A stretch of DNA of 64,000 nucleotides from positions 1 through 64,000 of the forward strand of contig NZ_CALART010000032.1 in assembly GCF_937888285.1 (NCBI RefSeq). The letters run 5' to 3'. Origin of the DNA: an uncultured Aquimonas sp. (GTDB lineage Bacteria > Pseudomonadota > Gammaproteobacteria > Xanthomonadales > Xanthomonadaceae). A program made the position numbers and the translations under genes. Positions within the stretch are counted from its first letter, which is position 1; each line of letters opens with the position of its first letter. The notes under the pieces were generated by a model, which was not told the DNA's origin, searched no databases, and was given only the letters and a program-made list of their open reading frames with translations. Shown here one piece after another: positions 33,755 through 42,353 of this stretch.

Positions 33755-36700
33755 TCACGGCGGCGCGTTGCGCTCCCCACTGGGTGCTTCGGGGGCGTGC
33801 GCGGTGCTTCGCGGCAGCAGCGGCAGCTGCTGCAGATGGACCCACGCGGCCCAGTGGAAGGGATGCCGGAACGCCCGCGATCGCTGCAGCGCGCGGCGCG
33901 CCTCGCGCAGGGCCTCGGCCGGGTCGAAGCCGCGACCGCTGTCCTGCTGCGCCTGCAGGGCGCGGTAGTAGGCCGGCACCCACAGATGGCTGGCGGTGTC
34001 GCTGACCGGCCAGCGTGCGGCGACGACATGCTGGACGCCCGCCTGCACGAGGCTCTGGGCGAAGCTGGTCTGGATGCCCGACGGGCCGGACAAAGGTGTT
34101 TGCTGGGCCGCGAGCTGGCAGGCATTGAGCACGACGTGGGCGGCCTGCGCGCCGTGCTGGCGGATGTCGAGCGCGCTCATGAACTGCGGCGCGGCCTGGC
34201 CCTCGGCTGGATCGAGCCAGAGCCCGCTGCCGGCCACCCGGCCCGGCTGCAGGTCGCCGTGGGCCGAGACATGCAGCCAGGCGCCAGACTGGCCGAGCGC
34301 CGCCAGCAGCATTTCGCGCTGCGCCAGGGCTCGCACCTGCACCTCGCGGCCGGGCAGGGCTGCGCGGATCAACCCGGCTTCGGCATCGGCAGCCTGCAGT
34401 GCGGGCAGCCGGGTGGCGTCCTCGCTCGCGGCCCCGCCGCGCGCGCTCTGCCACTGCGCCGCCTGCAGCAGCTGCAGGGCCGCCGCGGATGCCTGTGTGG
34501 CGCCCGCATGGCTGAGCGTGCGCAGGCGGATGCGGTGGCTGCCGCCCAGTGGCTCACCCTCGTGGTCGGGCAGCAGGGCCCACTCGACTCCGAGGGCGAG
34601 ATCGTCGGCGAGGATGCCGATGCCGTCCTCGGCGGGGTCAAGCGTCGACAGCGCCGGCTGCAGTCGCCCTGCCACCTCGGCGGCGACGTCGTGCAGCTGC
34701 TGCAGCGATGAGCCCTGGCTGCTGGCCAGTGCGCTCAGCTGGCCCAGCCGCGGCTGCAGCGTCTGCAGATCGGGGGGGCGATGCATGCGAAGACCCTGGC
34801 GGGTCCAGGTGGCCAGCAGCGCATGGCGTTCGCCGGCCAGCAGCAGCTGCAGCGGCGCCTCGGCCTCGAGACTGGCGCGCAGGTCGATGGCGCGCGCCGG
34901 CGCCGCGGGTTCATGGTCCGAGGCGAGCGCCTTCAGGAGGGCGCGGCTCTGCGCTGCAGGCGCGTGGCCGAGCAGGTGGCGGCCGATTTGCGCGTCGAGC
35001 GCCGACCAATCGGCGCCGGAGTCCGCGGCCGCCAGCGGCAGGCCCAGCGCCAGCCACTGCAGCAGGAGTCGCTCGGCATCCGCGTTGGCACCGGCCTCGA
35101 AACCCTGTGGGTGCGCCGTCGCCAGCAGCTCGAAGGCGGTGAAGCGCAGTCGCCGCACCAGGCCTTCCAGCGCCTGCGCCAGCAGGGCGTTGCCGCTGCG
35201 CTGGCGCTGCGCGTCGAGGCTGCGGGCGGAGGCCAGCAGGCCGTCCTGCGCCTCGTTGACGCGGCCGGAGGCGGCCAGCGCGCGCGCCTGCTCGCGCTGC
35301 AGGTCGATGCGTTCGGACAGGCTGAGCGCGGTCCAGTCGATGCCGTCCGCTGCACCCGACGCCAGCGGCGAGCGCTGCAGCAGGCCTTCCAGCTTTGCGC
35401 TCTGCGCGGCGTCCTTCTCCGCCAGCGCGCGCAGCAGCTCCAGTCGCGCGCGCTCGCGCGGGCTGGGGTCCTGCAGCTCGGAAAGGGCGGCGCGCGCGCC
35501 GCCGGGGTCGGCGAGCTCAAGCCGCGTGCTGGCGAGCTCCAGCAGCACAAGATTCTGCAGCTCCCGCTGCGTACCCGATCGTGCCGTGGCGAGGCTGGCG
35601 GTGAGCAAGGGCAGGCTTTCCGTCGGAACGCCGCGGGCGCGCAGCAGGCGCGCCTGCAGCAGCTGTCCAGACGCGTAAGGCAGCGGCGCATGGACGGGAT
35701 CGAAAAGCGCCTGCGAGGCCTCCAGCGCCAGCTGCGCATCGGCGAGATTGCCGAGCTCCAGCAGGGTCGCCGCGAGACGTCGCAGCACGTGCCCCTGCCA
35801 GCGCACTTCGCCGGCGGCATCGAAAGCAGTCTGCGCAGCGTTCAGATGCTTGAGCACGCCGGGGAGGTCGCCAAGCTGGGCCGCGGTTTCGGCGAGCGAA
35901 TGTTCGGCGCGGCCGCGCACCGCGTCCGACTGCGGGCCCTGCAGGCTGGCCAGCGCCTGCAGCACCACCGCGCGGGCTTCGACATGGCGGCCCAGCCGGC
36001 GCTGCAGGTCGGCGCCATTGATGGCCGCGTTGGCGGCCTCCAGCGGCTCGTCCAGGGCCTTGTACGCCGCGAGCACCCAGGCATGGCAGGCCGCCGCGGG
36101 ATCGAGTTCGCCGCGATCGAAGAGCGCCCCGCAGCGTGCAGCTTCCAGCCGCACGCCGAAGTAGTGGCCCGCCTCCGGTGCGGTCGGCGCGGATCGACTG
36201 AGCGAAAGCACCGCAGCGCTGTCGCCGGCAAGGCGCAGGTTCTCGGCCGCGGCCACGCGGGCCGCAGCGGCCTTCGGCGCGGCACCGACCGCATCCCACG
36301 CGCGGGCCGCCTCCACGAAGGCGGGCGCCGACTCGGCGCTGAGTCCGGACAGCAGCAGCCACTGCGCGCGCAGATGCAGGGCGAAGGCGCGCCAGCGCGG
36401 GGCAGGTGCGGTCTGGATGAGTTCGGCCAGCGCGAAGGGCGGCTCGACACCGCGCAGGCTGCCGAGGCCGCCGCCGAAATGCCTGGCGATCGCATCGGCC
36501 CGCCCCAGCCAGGCTTCGAGGTCGACCGGCAGCGGCGCGCATTCGAGCCCCAGGCTCACCCGGGCGTTGGCGGCGTTGTCCAGCACGCGGGTGATGCCGA
36601 CGCGCCGTGGCGCGTCCAGCGGCAGCAGGCTCAGGCCGAAGCGCGGCGGCACCTGCAGCAGCAGGGCGTCGGGTGCAGCGGGCTGCAGGCGAAGATCGTG

Positions 36701-36940
36701 GCCTTGCTCCTCGATCCACAGGACGGCGGCGCCGCTGGGCCGCAGCTCCACCTCCAGCACGCCTGGCGCGGCCGGTACGGACAGCGAGATCGGGCCGGGC
36801 GAGGCGCAATCGAGCGCGGCGCTGTTGGCTTGCGCTGCGATCAGCAGCGCAAGCCAGGCGAACGCCCGGGCAGCCGCGCGAAAATCGCGCAGCTGCCGCG
36901 CCGGTCGCCTGCTGCAAGGTTCAGACAGCGGGCGGCTCAT
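33755..36940 (-). CDS. Exported CHAT-domain caspase-like protease with TPR-like repeats
   Basis: This 1,061-residue protein has an N-terminal export signal (A-F-A-W-L-A-L-L-I-A-A-Q-A-N-S-A, about 26-41). A beta-rich domain (about 45-150) is followed by a long Ala/Leu/Glu-rich helical region of TPR-like repeats (about 160-640). The CHAT protease domain lies near the C-terminus (about 720-1050). The dyad is visible: His894 in H-V-S-A-H-G and Cys941 in L-N-A-C-Q-L-A, with G-V-Q-H-V-V-A-A-R-W-P-V-S-D after it as in active family members. Start ATG 36940 lies inside the end of the upstream lipoprotein gene (20-bp overlap), so they are coupled. A signal peptide on a CHAT protease implies periplasmic action. 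The open frame continues to 37123 but that is upstream-gene sequence. Confidence 0.9.
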   Translation of the reverse strand: MSRPLSEPCSRRPARQLRDFRAAARAFAWLALLIAAQANSAALDCASPGPISLSVPAAPGVLEVELRPSGAAVLWIEEQGHDLRLQPAAPDALLLQVPPRFGLSLLPLDAPRRVGITRVLDNAANARVSLGLECAPLPVDLEAWLGRADAIARHFGGGLGSLRGVEPPFALAELIQTAPAPRWRAFALHLRAQWLLLSGLSAESAPAFVEAARAWDAVGAAPKAAAARVAAAENLRLAGDSAAVLSLSRSAPTAPEAGHYFGVRLEAARCGALFDRGELDPAAACHAWVLAAYKALDEPLEAANAAINGADLQRRLGRHVEARAVVLQALASLQGPQSDAVRGRAEHSLAETAAQLGDLPGVLKHLNAAQTAFDAAGEVRWQGHVLRRLAATLLELGNLADAQLALEASQALFDPVHAPLPYASGQLLQARLLRARGVPTESLPLLTASLATARSGTQRELQNLVLLELASTRLELADPGGARAALSELQDPSPRERARLELLRALAEKDAAQSAKLEGLLQRSPLASGAADGIDWTALSLSERIDLQREQARALAASGRVNEAQDGLLASARSLDAQRQRSGNALLAQALEGLVRRLRFTAFELLATAHPQGFEAGANADAERLLLQWLALGLPLAAADSGADWSALDAQIGRHLLGHAPAAQSRALLKALASDHEPAAPARAIDLRASLEAEAPLQLLLAGERHALLATWTRQGLRMHRPPDLQTLQPRLGQLSALASSQGSSLQQLHDVAAEVAGRLQPALSTLDPAEDGIGILADDLALGVEWALLPDHEGEPLGGSHRIRLRTLSHAGATQASAAALQLLQAAQWQSARGGAASEDATRLPALQAADAEAGLIRAALPGREVQVRALAQREMLLAALGQSGAWLHVSAHGDLQPGRVAGSGLWLDPAEGQAAPQFMSALDIRQHGAQAAHVVLNACQLAAQQTPLSGPSGIQTSFAQSLVQAGVQHVVAARWPVSDTASHLWVPAYYRALQAQQDSGRGFDPAEALREARRALQRSRAFRHPFHWAAWVHLQQLPLLPRSTAHAPEAPSGERNAPP

Positions 36941-37724
36941 TGCCGGTGCCGGTATCGGTCTGCTTCGTGCCAAAGCTGGGCTCGGGGCGTTTAGGCAGGT
37001 TCGCGTCACAGGGGTCGCGCCCGGGGAAATCCTCCGACCGGCAGCTCGACAGATGGGGCAGGTGGGCATCGCAGTGCTTCTCGCCGCGGGCGAAGACCTC
37101 GACGACGTAGCGCTTGTGCGCACCGCGACTGTCGCTGTGCCTCGTGTCGGCCATATGGACGTAAAGATCCGCGGCCAGGCGGTCGTCGGCGGCGCCGCTC
37201 AGCCAGGTGACGTGCTTGCGGTCTTCGGCGGGTGCGAAGACCGGCGACAGCGTGCGCTTGATGGTCTTGCCGGGATGCCCCGGCATTGGCTCGATCGTCA
37301 GGCTGTAGCGGTCGGTATCGACGATGTGCTGGATGCTCAGTCGCGCCGGCCGCGGCAGCACATCCTCGACGTGGCAGCCGGGCACCTCTGCATAGGGCCG
37401 GTAGTCCAGCGGCACCGGGCACTTGGTCTCCCAGGCGCGCGAATCGGCCTTCAGCGACAGGATCGCCAGCAGGTCGGGCTCGCCGCTGCGGTGCAGCTGG
37501 TTGCCAGCGCCGATTGCCGTCGCGGGCAAGGGCACGGTGCCGTCGTCGGCGCAGCGCGGCCCTTGCATCGAAGCGGGCTCGGCGGTCGCGGCCTGCGTGG
37601 TGGCATCCGGCGCTTCGGCGGCAGGCGGGGCAGGCGGATCGGTGCGGCCGCAGGCGGCGAGCTGCAGCAGGAGCGTCAGGCTCAACAGGCGGAGCACTGG
37701 ACAGGCGATCGTCGTTGTGGACAT
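36921..37724 (-). CDS. Lipoprotein of unknown function, coupled to the CHAT protease
   Basis: This 267-residue protein has a lipoprotein signal (R-L-L-S-L-T-L-L-L-Q-L-A-A-C-G), lipidated Cys at about residue 24. A Pro/Ala/Thr linker follows, then a globular domain with several paired cysteines (P-R-C-A-D, T-K-C-P-V, P-G-C-H-V, K-H-C-D, S-S-C-R, D-P-C-D). These probably form disulfides in the periplasm. I do not recognise the family. A strong ribosome-binding site (GGGGGAAG) precedes ATG 37724. Its 3' end overlaps the CHAT gene by 20 bp, suggesting the two products act together, for example as substrate, inhibitor or sensor of the protease (inference). The 278 bp upstream of it contain no gene. 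Confidence 0.8.
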   Translation of the reverse strand: MSTTTIACPVLRLLSLTLLLQLAACGRTDPPAPPAAEAPDATTQAATAEPASMQGPRCADDGTVPLPATAIGAGNQLHRSGEPDLLAILSLKADSRAWETKCPVPLDYRPYAEVPGCHVEDVLPRPARLSIQHIVDTDRYSLTIEPMPGHPGKTIKRTLSPVFAPAEDRKHVTWLSGAADDRLAADLYVHMADTRHSDSRGAHKRYVVEVFARGEKHCDAHLPHLSSCRSEDFPGRDPCDANLPKRPEPSFGTKQTDTGTGNEPPAV

Positions 37725-38002
37725 GGCTTCCCCCGAATGGACAGGCGCCCCGGCGGCACTGTGCCATCGGGACGCCTGTCGAGGGGAGTTCAGCGGGCGG
37801 GTTGTCTCACGGCCAAGGGCAACGCTGCAGATTTCGGCGTTGCGGCGCGCCATTGAGGGCGCGCCCCTGGATCGCGCACGCAAGTGCTTGATCCGTGTTG
37901 CCCAAGACTCTGGACTGCGCGGAGGTGCCTGCAAACGCATCCACTGCTGTGGCGTAGCCGCGACTCCCGCGCATGCGGCCCGACGACTGCCGTGCCCGCA
38001 GC

Positions 38003-39769
38003 TCAGCGCTGAGCGCTGTCCGCCCCGGTCAGGCTGCGCGCCAGCCCCACCAGCTGCAGGAACTCGCCGCGCAGGCCATCGCGGTCCTCGCCGCGCGCGG
38101 CCACCGCCAGCTGCTCGACGCGGTCCCAGCTCATCGCGCCGGCGTGCTCGCCGCCGCGCAGAAGTTCGCCATAGCCGGCCACCGCGGCGGCGAAGCCGAG
38201 ATTGTGGCTGGGCTGCTCGCGCAGGCCGCTGCGGGCGATGGGCTGCTCGATCAGCTGGCTGCTGTGCTCGCCCGGACGCTTGTAGCGAAGGCGCAGCAGG
38301 GCGATCTCGTCACTGCGCGGATCCGTTGGCGCCTGGTCGGGCGCATAGCGCAGCGGCGCGCTGGCCTCGCCGCCGGAGCCGACCAGGGCGATCTCGTACA
38401 GCGCGGTGACGCTGTGGCCGGCACCGATCTCGCCGGCATCGACGCGATCGTTGTCGAAGTCCTCGCGCGCCAGCAGGCGGTTTTCATAGCCGAGCAGGCG
38501 GTACTCGGCGACCACGGCGGGGTTGAACTCGACCTGGATCTTCACGTCGCTCGCCAGGGTGTGCAGGGTGCCGCCCATCTGCGCCACCAGCACCTTGCGC
38601 GCCTCCAGCAGGCTGTCGATGTAGGCGTAGTTGCCGTTACCGACATCGGCCAGGCGCTCGGCCGTCTGTTCGTTGTAGTTGCCGCTGCCGAAGCCGAGCA
38701 CGCTCAGCGCCACGCCGGACGCGCGCTGGTCGGCGACCAGGGTTTCCAGCGCGTTGTGGTCGACCGTGCCGACGTTGAAGTCGCCGTCGCTGGCGAGGAT
38801 CACCCGGTTGATGCCGCCCTCGACGCGCGCCTGCCGAGCCACCGCATAGGCCAGGGCAATGCCGGCACCACCGTTGGTCGAGCCGCCGGCCTCCAGCCGC
38901 TCCAGTGCGGCCAGGATCTCACCGCGCTGCGAGCCCTTGGTCGGCGGCAGCACCAGGCCTGCGCTGCCGGCATAGGTGACGATGGCCACCGAATCCTGCG
39001 CACGCAGCTGGTTCACCAGCAGGGCGAAGCCGCGCTTGAGCAGCGGCAGTTTGGCGGCGTCATGCATCGAGCCCGAGGTGTCGATGAGGAACACCAGATT
39101 GGCCGGCGGCAGCGCGCTCGCATCCACGGCCTGGGCCTGCAGGGCGACCTGCAGCAGCAGGCGCTTGTCATTGAAAGGCGATGGCGCGAGCTCGGTGGCG
39201 AAGGCGAAGGGCTTTTCGCCCGCGGTCGGCGCGCGATAGTCGTAGCTGAAGTAGTTGATCAGCTCCTCGATGCGCACGGCATCCGTGGGCGGCCGCTGGC
39301 CGGCATGGAGCATGCGGCGGAGGTTGCTGTAGGCGCCGGTGTCGACATCGATCGAGAAGGTCGAGACCGGCTGCTCGGCGACGCGCTGGATGCCGTTGCG
39401 CCTGAGCTCGGCGTAGTTCTCGCGGTTGACCTCGGGCGCGTCGAACATGACCGGCGCGGCCGGGGCGATCGCCACCATCGCCGGCGCCGCGCGCTGGCGA
39501 TGCGCGAGCTCGGCCCCACCCACGCGCGATCCCGTCACTACGATCCGATCGAGGCTCGCCTCCTCCCGCGATGTCGGCCGCGAAGGCGGCGCGGGCGGCG
39601 GAGACGGAGCGATCGGCTGCTCGCTGGCTCGCGGTTCGGCATTGGTCTGCGCCTGTTTCTGTGCGGGACCCTGGCAGGCGGCCAGCAGGGTCAGGCCCAG
39701 CGCCAGCGCGAACGCCGGCAGGGCAGCGGGACGGCGCGGGCGCGAGGAGGGGGCGGGTCGGTCTTGCAT
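38003..39769 (-). CDS. VWA-domain lipoprotein (YfbK-like)
   Basis: This 588-residue lipoprotein has signal L-A-L-G-L-T-L-L-A-A-C (lipidated Cys about 32). A low-complexity Pro-rich linker leads to the short motif D-R-I-V-V-T-G-S-R-V, which is the N-terminal signature of many TonB-dependent receptors. Then come the VWA-associated N-terminal domain (N-R-E-N-Y-A-E-L..., F-S-I-D-V-D-T-G-A-Y-S-N-L-R-R), the VWA domain with an intact metal-binding site (D-T-S-G-S-M, about 230-235, with later Thr and Asp), and the C-terminal DUF3520-type domain. Members are thought to bind protein partners; the role is not established. It diverges from hutF. The next minus-strand genes (lipoprotein, CHAT, patatin) start 278 bp beyond its end and may or may not share a transcript. 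Confidence 0.9.
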   Translation of the reverse strand: MQDRPAPSSRPRRPAALPAFALALGLTLLAACQGPAQKQAQTNAEPRASEQPIAPSPPPAPPSRPTSREEASLDRIVVTGSRVGGAELAHRQRAAPAMVAIAPAAPVMFDAPEVNRENYAELRRNGIQRVAEQPVSTFSIDVDTGAYSNLRRMLHAGQRPPTDAVRIEELINYFSYDYRAPTAGEKPFAFATELAPSPFNDKRLLLQVALQAQAVDASALPPANLVFLIDTSGSMHDAAKLPLLKRGFALLVNQLRAQDSVAIVTYAGSAGLVLPPTKGSQRGEILAALERLEAGGSTNGGAGIALAYAVARQARVEGGINRVILASDGDFNVGTVDHNALETLVADQRASGVALSVLGFGSGNYNEQTAERLADVGNGNYAYIDSLLEARKVLVAQMGGTLHTLASDVKIQVEFNPAVVAEYRLLGYENRLLAREDFDNDRVDAGEIGAGHSVTALYEIALVGSGGEASAPLRYAPDQAPTDPRSDEIALLRLRYKRPGEHSSQLIEQPIARSGLREQPSHNLGFAAAVAGYGELLRGGEHAGAMSWDRVEQLAVAARGEDRDGLRGEFLQLVGLARSLTGADSAQR

Positions 39770-39959
39770 GGCGGGTCTCCGCAGTGGGGTGCGCGATCGG
39801 ATACGCAGCCGGCGAGTGAACGGGGTTGACGGAGGTGCAGCGCGCTCCCGGGTGTCAGTCGCGGTTCATGCGCGCACCCTTGCGGGGCTTCCGTCGTGCG
39901 CCGTGCATGTCCAGAATCGGCGGATGCCCAGCGCGACTCCGACCTCGACCTCGCCCACG

Positions 39960-41333
39960 ATGCCCCGATCCCTGCCAGCCTGTCGCGTGTGGCGTCCCAG
40001 CTCCGCGGGCCCGGTGATCGAGCCCCTGCGCATCGATCTCGATGCACAGGGTCGCGTGGGTGGCCTCGCGCGCGGCGATACGAACGACGTGCTGCCCTGG
40101 GCCGTGCCTGGGGTGGCCAACCTGCACTCGCACGCCTTCCAGCGCGCGATGGCTGGTCTCGCAGAGCGCCGCATGAACCCGCAGGACAGCTTCTGGACCT
40201 GGCGCGAGACCATGTACCAGCTGGCCGCGCGCTTCGATCCCGAGCTTCTTCGCGATGTCGCCGCCCAGCTCTATGCCGAGATGCTCGAAGCCGGCTATAC
40301 GCGGGTCTGCGAGTTCCACTATCTGCACCATGCGCCCGATGGCCGGCCGTATGCCGACCCGGCGGCGATGTCGCGCGCCCTGATCGAGGCTGCGCGCGAG
40401 GCCGGCATCGGCCTGACCCTGCTGCCGGTGCTGTACATGAGCGGCGGCTTCGATGGACGTGCCCTCGGCGATCGCCAGCGTCGCTTCGGCCATTCGATCG
40501 ATGCCTATCTGCGCCTGCTGGAGACGCTGCGCGCCGAACAGGGCGAGCGCCTGCGGGTCGGCTGCGCCCTGCACAGCCTGCGCGCGGTCCCGCCCGATGC
40601 GATGCGCGAGGTGCTGGCAGCGCTGCCGGCCGACAGCCGTATCCATATCCACATCGCCGAGCAGACCGGTGAAGTCGAGGAGTGCGTGGCGCGGCGCGGC
40701 GCGCGGCCGGTCGACTGGCTGTACGCGAACGCCGATGTCGACGTGCGCTGGACGCTGGTGCACGCCACGCATCTGAGCCCGGAGGAGACGACGCGCATCG
40801 CTGCAAGCGGCGCCACCGTGGCGATCTGCACGACGACCGAGGCCAACCTCGGCGACGGCCTCTTCCCGCTGCTGGACTACATGGCCCAGGGCGGACGCTT
40901 CGGCGTGGGCAGTGATTCGCACGCGACGGTGAGCCTGGTCGACGAACTGCGCTGGCTGGAGTATGGCCAGCGCCTGCTGCATCGACATCGCACCCTGGCG
41001 GTGGACGACTCGACGCGCTCGGTCGGCGAAACTCTGCTGGCGGCTGTCATCCGAGCCGGCGCCGATGCCGCGGGGCAGGGCAGTGCCGTGGCTGCCGGCG
41101 TGCTGCAGCCCGGCGCCGACGCCGATCTGGTCACCCTGCAGGCCGAGCATCCCGCCCTGTACGCAGCGTCCGACGCGGATGTGGTGGATCGCTGGCTGTT
41201 CGGCAGCAATCGACCGGCGGTCGATGCCGTGTGGGTCGGCGGCTTGCAGCGCGTGTCTGATGGCCGCCACCTGCAGCGGGATGCCCTCGAGGCGCGCTTC
41301 GCGGCCGGCATGAAGCGCCTGCTGGCCGACTGA
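39960..41333 (+). CDS. hutF: Formimidoylglutamate deiminase HutF
   Basis: This 457-residue cytoplasmic zinc amidohydrolase converts N-formimino-L-glutamate to N-formyl-L-glutamate plus ammonia in the five-step histidine degradation pathway. Metal-binding and catalytic motifs are N-L-H-S-H-A-F-Q-R (about 58-66), H-I-H-I-A-E-Q (about 232-238), H-A-T-H-L (about 272-276) and G-S-D-S-H (about 319-323). R-M-N-P-Q-D-S-F-W-T-W-R is characteristic of HutF. The length agrees with the family when ATG 39960 is used; ATG 39924 is in frame and would add 12 residues; neither has a good ribosome-binding site. The other hut genes are not in the window. The next gene starts inside its stop codon (TGATG). Confidence 0.95.
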   Translation: MPRSLPACRVWRPSSAGPVIEPLRIDLDAQGRVGGLARGDTNDVLPWAVPGVANLHSHAFQRAMAGLAERRMNPQDSFWTWRETMYQLAARFDPELLRDVAAQLYAEMLEAGYTRVCEFHYLHHAPDGRPYADPAAMSRALIEAAREAGIGLTLLPVLYMSGGFDGRALGDRQRRFGHSIDAYLRLLETLRAEQGERLRVGCALHSLRAVPPDAMREVLAALPADSRIHIHIAEQTGEVEECVARRGARPVDWLYANADVDVRWTLVHATHLSPEETTRIAASGATVAICTTTEANLGDGLFPLLDYMAQGGRFGVGSDSHATVSLVDELRWLEYGQRLLHRHRTLAVDDSTRSVGETLLAAVIRAGADAAGQGSAVAAGVLQPGADADLVTLQAEHPALYAASDADVVDRWLFGSNRPAVDAVWVGGLQRVSDGRHLQRDALEARFAAGMKRLLAD

Positions 41334-41746
41334 TGGCGATGCTCTGGACCCTCGCCGCCGATGCCGTGCTGTTCTTGCACGTCTGCGTGGTGGTCTTCGT
41401 CGTGCTCGGGCTGCTGCTGATCGTGCTGGGCAATCTGCGCGGCTGGCGCTTCGCCAACGCCTGGGGGTTCCGCCTGACCCACCTCGCCACCATCGTCGTG
41501 GTGGTGGCGCAGAGCTGGCTCGGCATGGTCTGTCCCCTGACCACGCTGGAGCTGTGGCTGCGCGCGCAGGCGGGGGAGGCGACCTACGCGGGCGGCTTCA
41601 TCGAGTACTGGTTGAGCCGTCTGCTGTACTTCCAGGCTCCGCCCTGGGTCTTCGTGCTGGCCTACACCGCTTTTGGCCTGTGCGTAGTGGCTGCCTGGTG
41701 GCGCTGGCCGCCTGCCGGGCGCCGGTCGGGAATGCCCGCGCGCTGA
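41333..41746 (+). CDS. DUF2784 membrane protein
   Basis: This 137-residue inner-membrane protein has about four hydrophobic helices (about 8-30, 45-62, 85-100 and 105-122). It matches DUF2784: A-D-A-V-L-F-L-H-V near the start, G-F-R-L-T-H-L-A-T-I-V-V-V in the middle, then C-P-L-T-T-L-E and G-G-F-I-E-Y-W-L. The function is unknown. Its ATG shares a base with the hutF stop (TGATG), so translation is coupled, though no link to histidine degradation is known to me. It ends 26 bp before the 8-bp tandem repeat. Confidence 0.9.
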   Translation: MAMLWTLAADAVLFLHVCVVVFVVLGLLLIVLGNLRGWRFANAWGFRLTHLATIVVVVAQSWLGMVCPLTTLELWLRAQAGEATYAGGFIEYWLSRLLYFQAPPWVFVLAYTAFGLCVVAAWWRWPPAGRRSGMPAR

Positions 41747-41771
41747 AGCCGCCGGGCCCGCGGCACCATCC

Positions 41772-41825
41772 CGGCGTATCGGCGTATCGGCGTATCGGCG
41801 TATCGGCGCATCGGCGTATCGGCGC
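41772..41825. repeat. 8-bp tandem repeat, nearly seven copies
   Basis: CGGCGTAT is repeated four times perfectly (41772-41803), then CGGCGCAT, CGGCGTAT and a partial CGGCGC. The unit is not a multiple of three and lies outside genes. Such tracts can change length by slippage; an effect on the operon starting about 530 bp downstream is possible but unproven. Confidence 0.9.
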
Positions 41826-42195
41826 GCCTGTGCGCGGTGGATCACCACCCCGCGCAGGCCAGCCCTAGGCCGCCCGCGCCGACACGCCCTGCCGTGGATT
41901 CGGAGTCCCGCGCCTATCGGGCGGGCACGGCGATTCGTTGGGAGCAGACCGTGCGGCTTGACTCGGCCCCTGCAGCGTTCCCGCATGAATGTGTTCGGCA
42001 TTGCACTTTCAATGTGATAGCGGGCACACTCCGAGCGCGGCGTGCGCACTCCATCGTGTCGCGTTGCGGGCGCCATATGCGCACCTGTCTCGCTCGGAAT
42101 TGGCGGATCAGGTCCGCGCTTCACCCCTGCAAAGCAGGCGCATGACGGCTCTGGCGTCGTTCTCACCCTCCTCGAACAAGGGGTGATTCACAGAT

Positions 42196-42233
42196 CGCGA
42201 AAATTCTCTGAGGGGGCTCGGCAGGTTTTCGCG
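42196..42233. promoter_or_regulatory. Interrupted inverted repeat upstream of the giant operon
   Basis: CGCGAAAA (42196-42203) and TTTTCGCG (42226-42233) form a perfect 8-bp inverted repeat with a 22-nt spacer, 120 bp before the GTG start. The arm-to-arm distance of three helical turns would suit a dimeric regulator or looped RNA. This is a candidate operator only. Confidence 0.3.
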
Positions 42234-42353
42234 CTTAGGTAGCACGAGGGGAGCATCGCGAGGCGATGACTCCAGGGGGATGGGCGAGGGGCGCTCATCG
42301 GATGCATTCCGCGCGCCGTGCCTTCCGCCGGTGCACAACGCAGGATTTCGCCC

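Larger units (their letters stand above)
41747..42353. other. Long leader region before the giant-protein operon
   Basis: This 607-bp region has no convincing gene. It contains an 8-bp tandem repeat (41772-41825), an interrupted inverted repeat (42196-42233), and AGGA at 42342-42345, which serves as ribosome-binding site for the giant gene. The length is large for this gene-dense window and leaves room for regulation of the downstream operon. Confidence 0.5.

Noticed and set aside
42100..42340. Minus-strand 76-86-codon frames before the giant gene
   Set aside because: No start signal or recognisable family; they overlap the probable promoter and leader of the giant operon.
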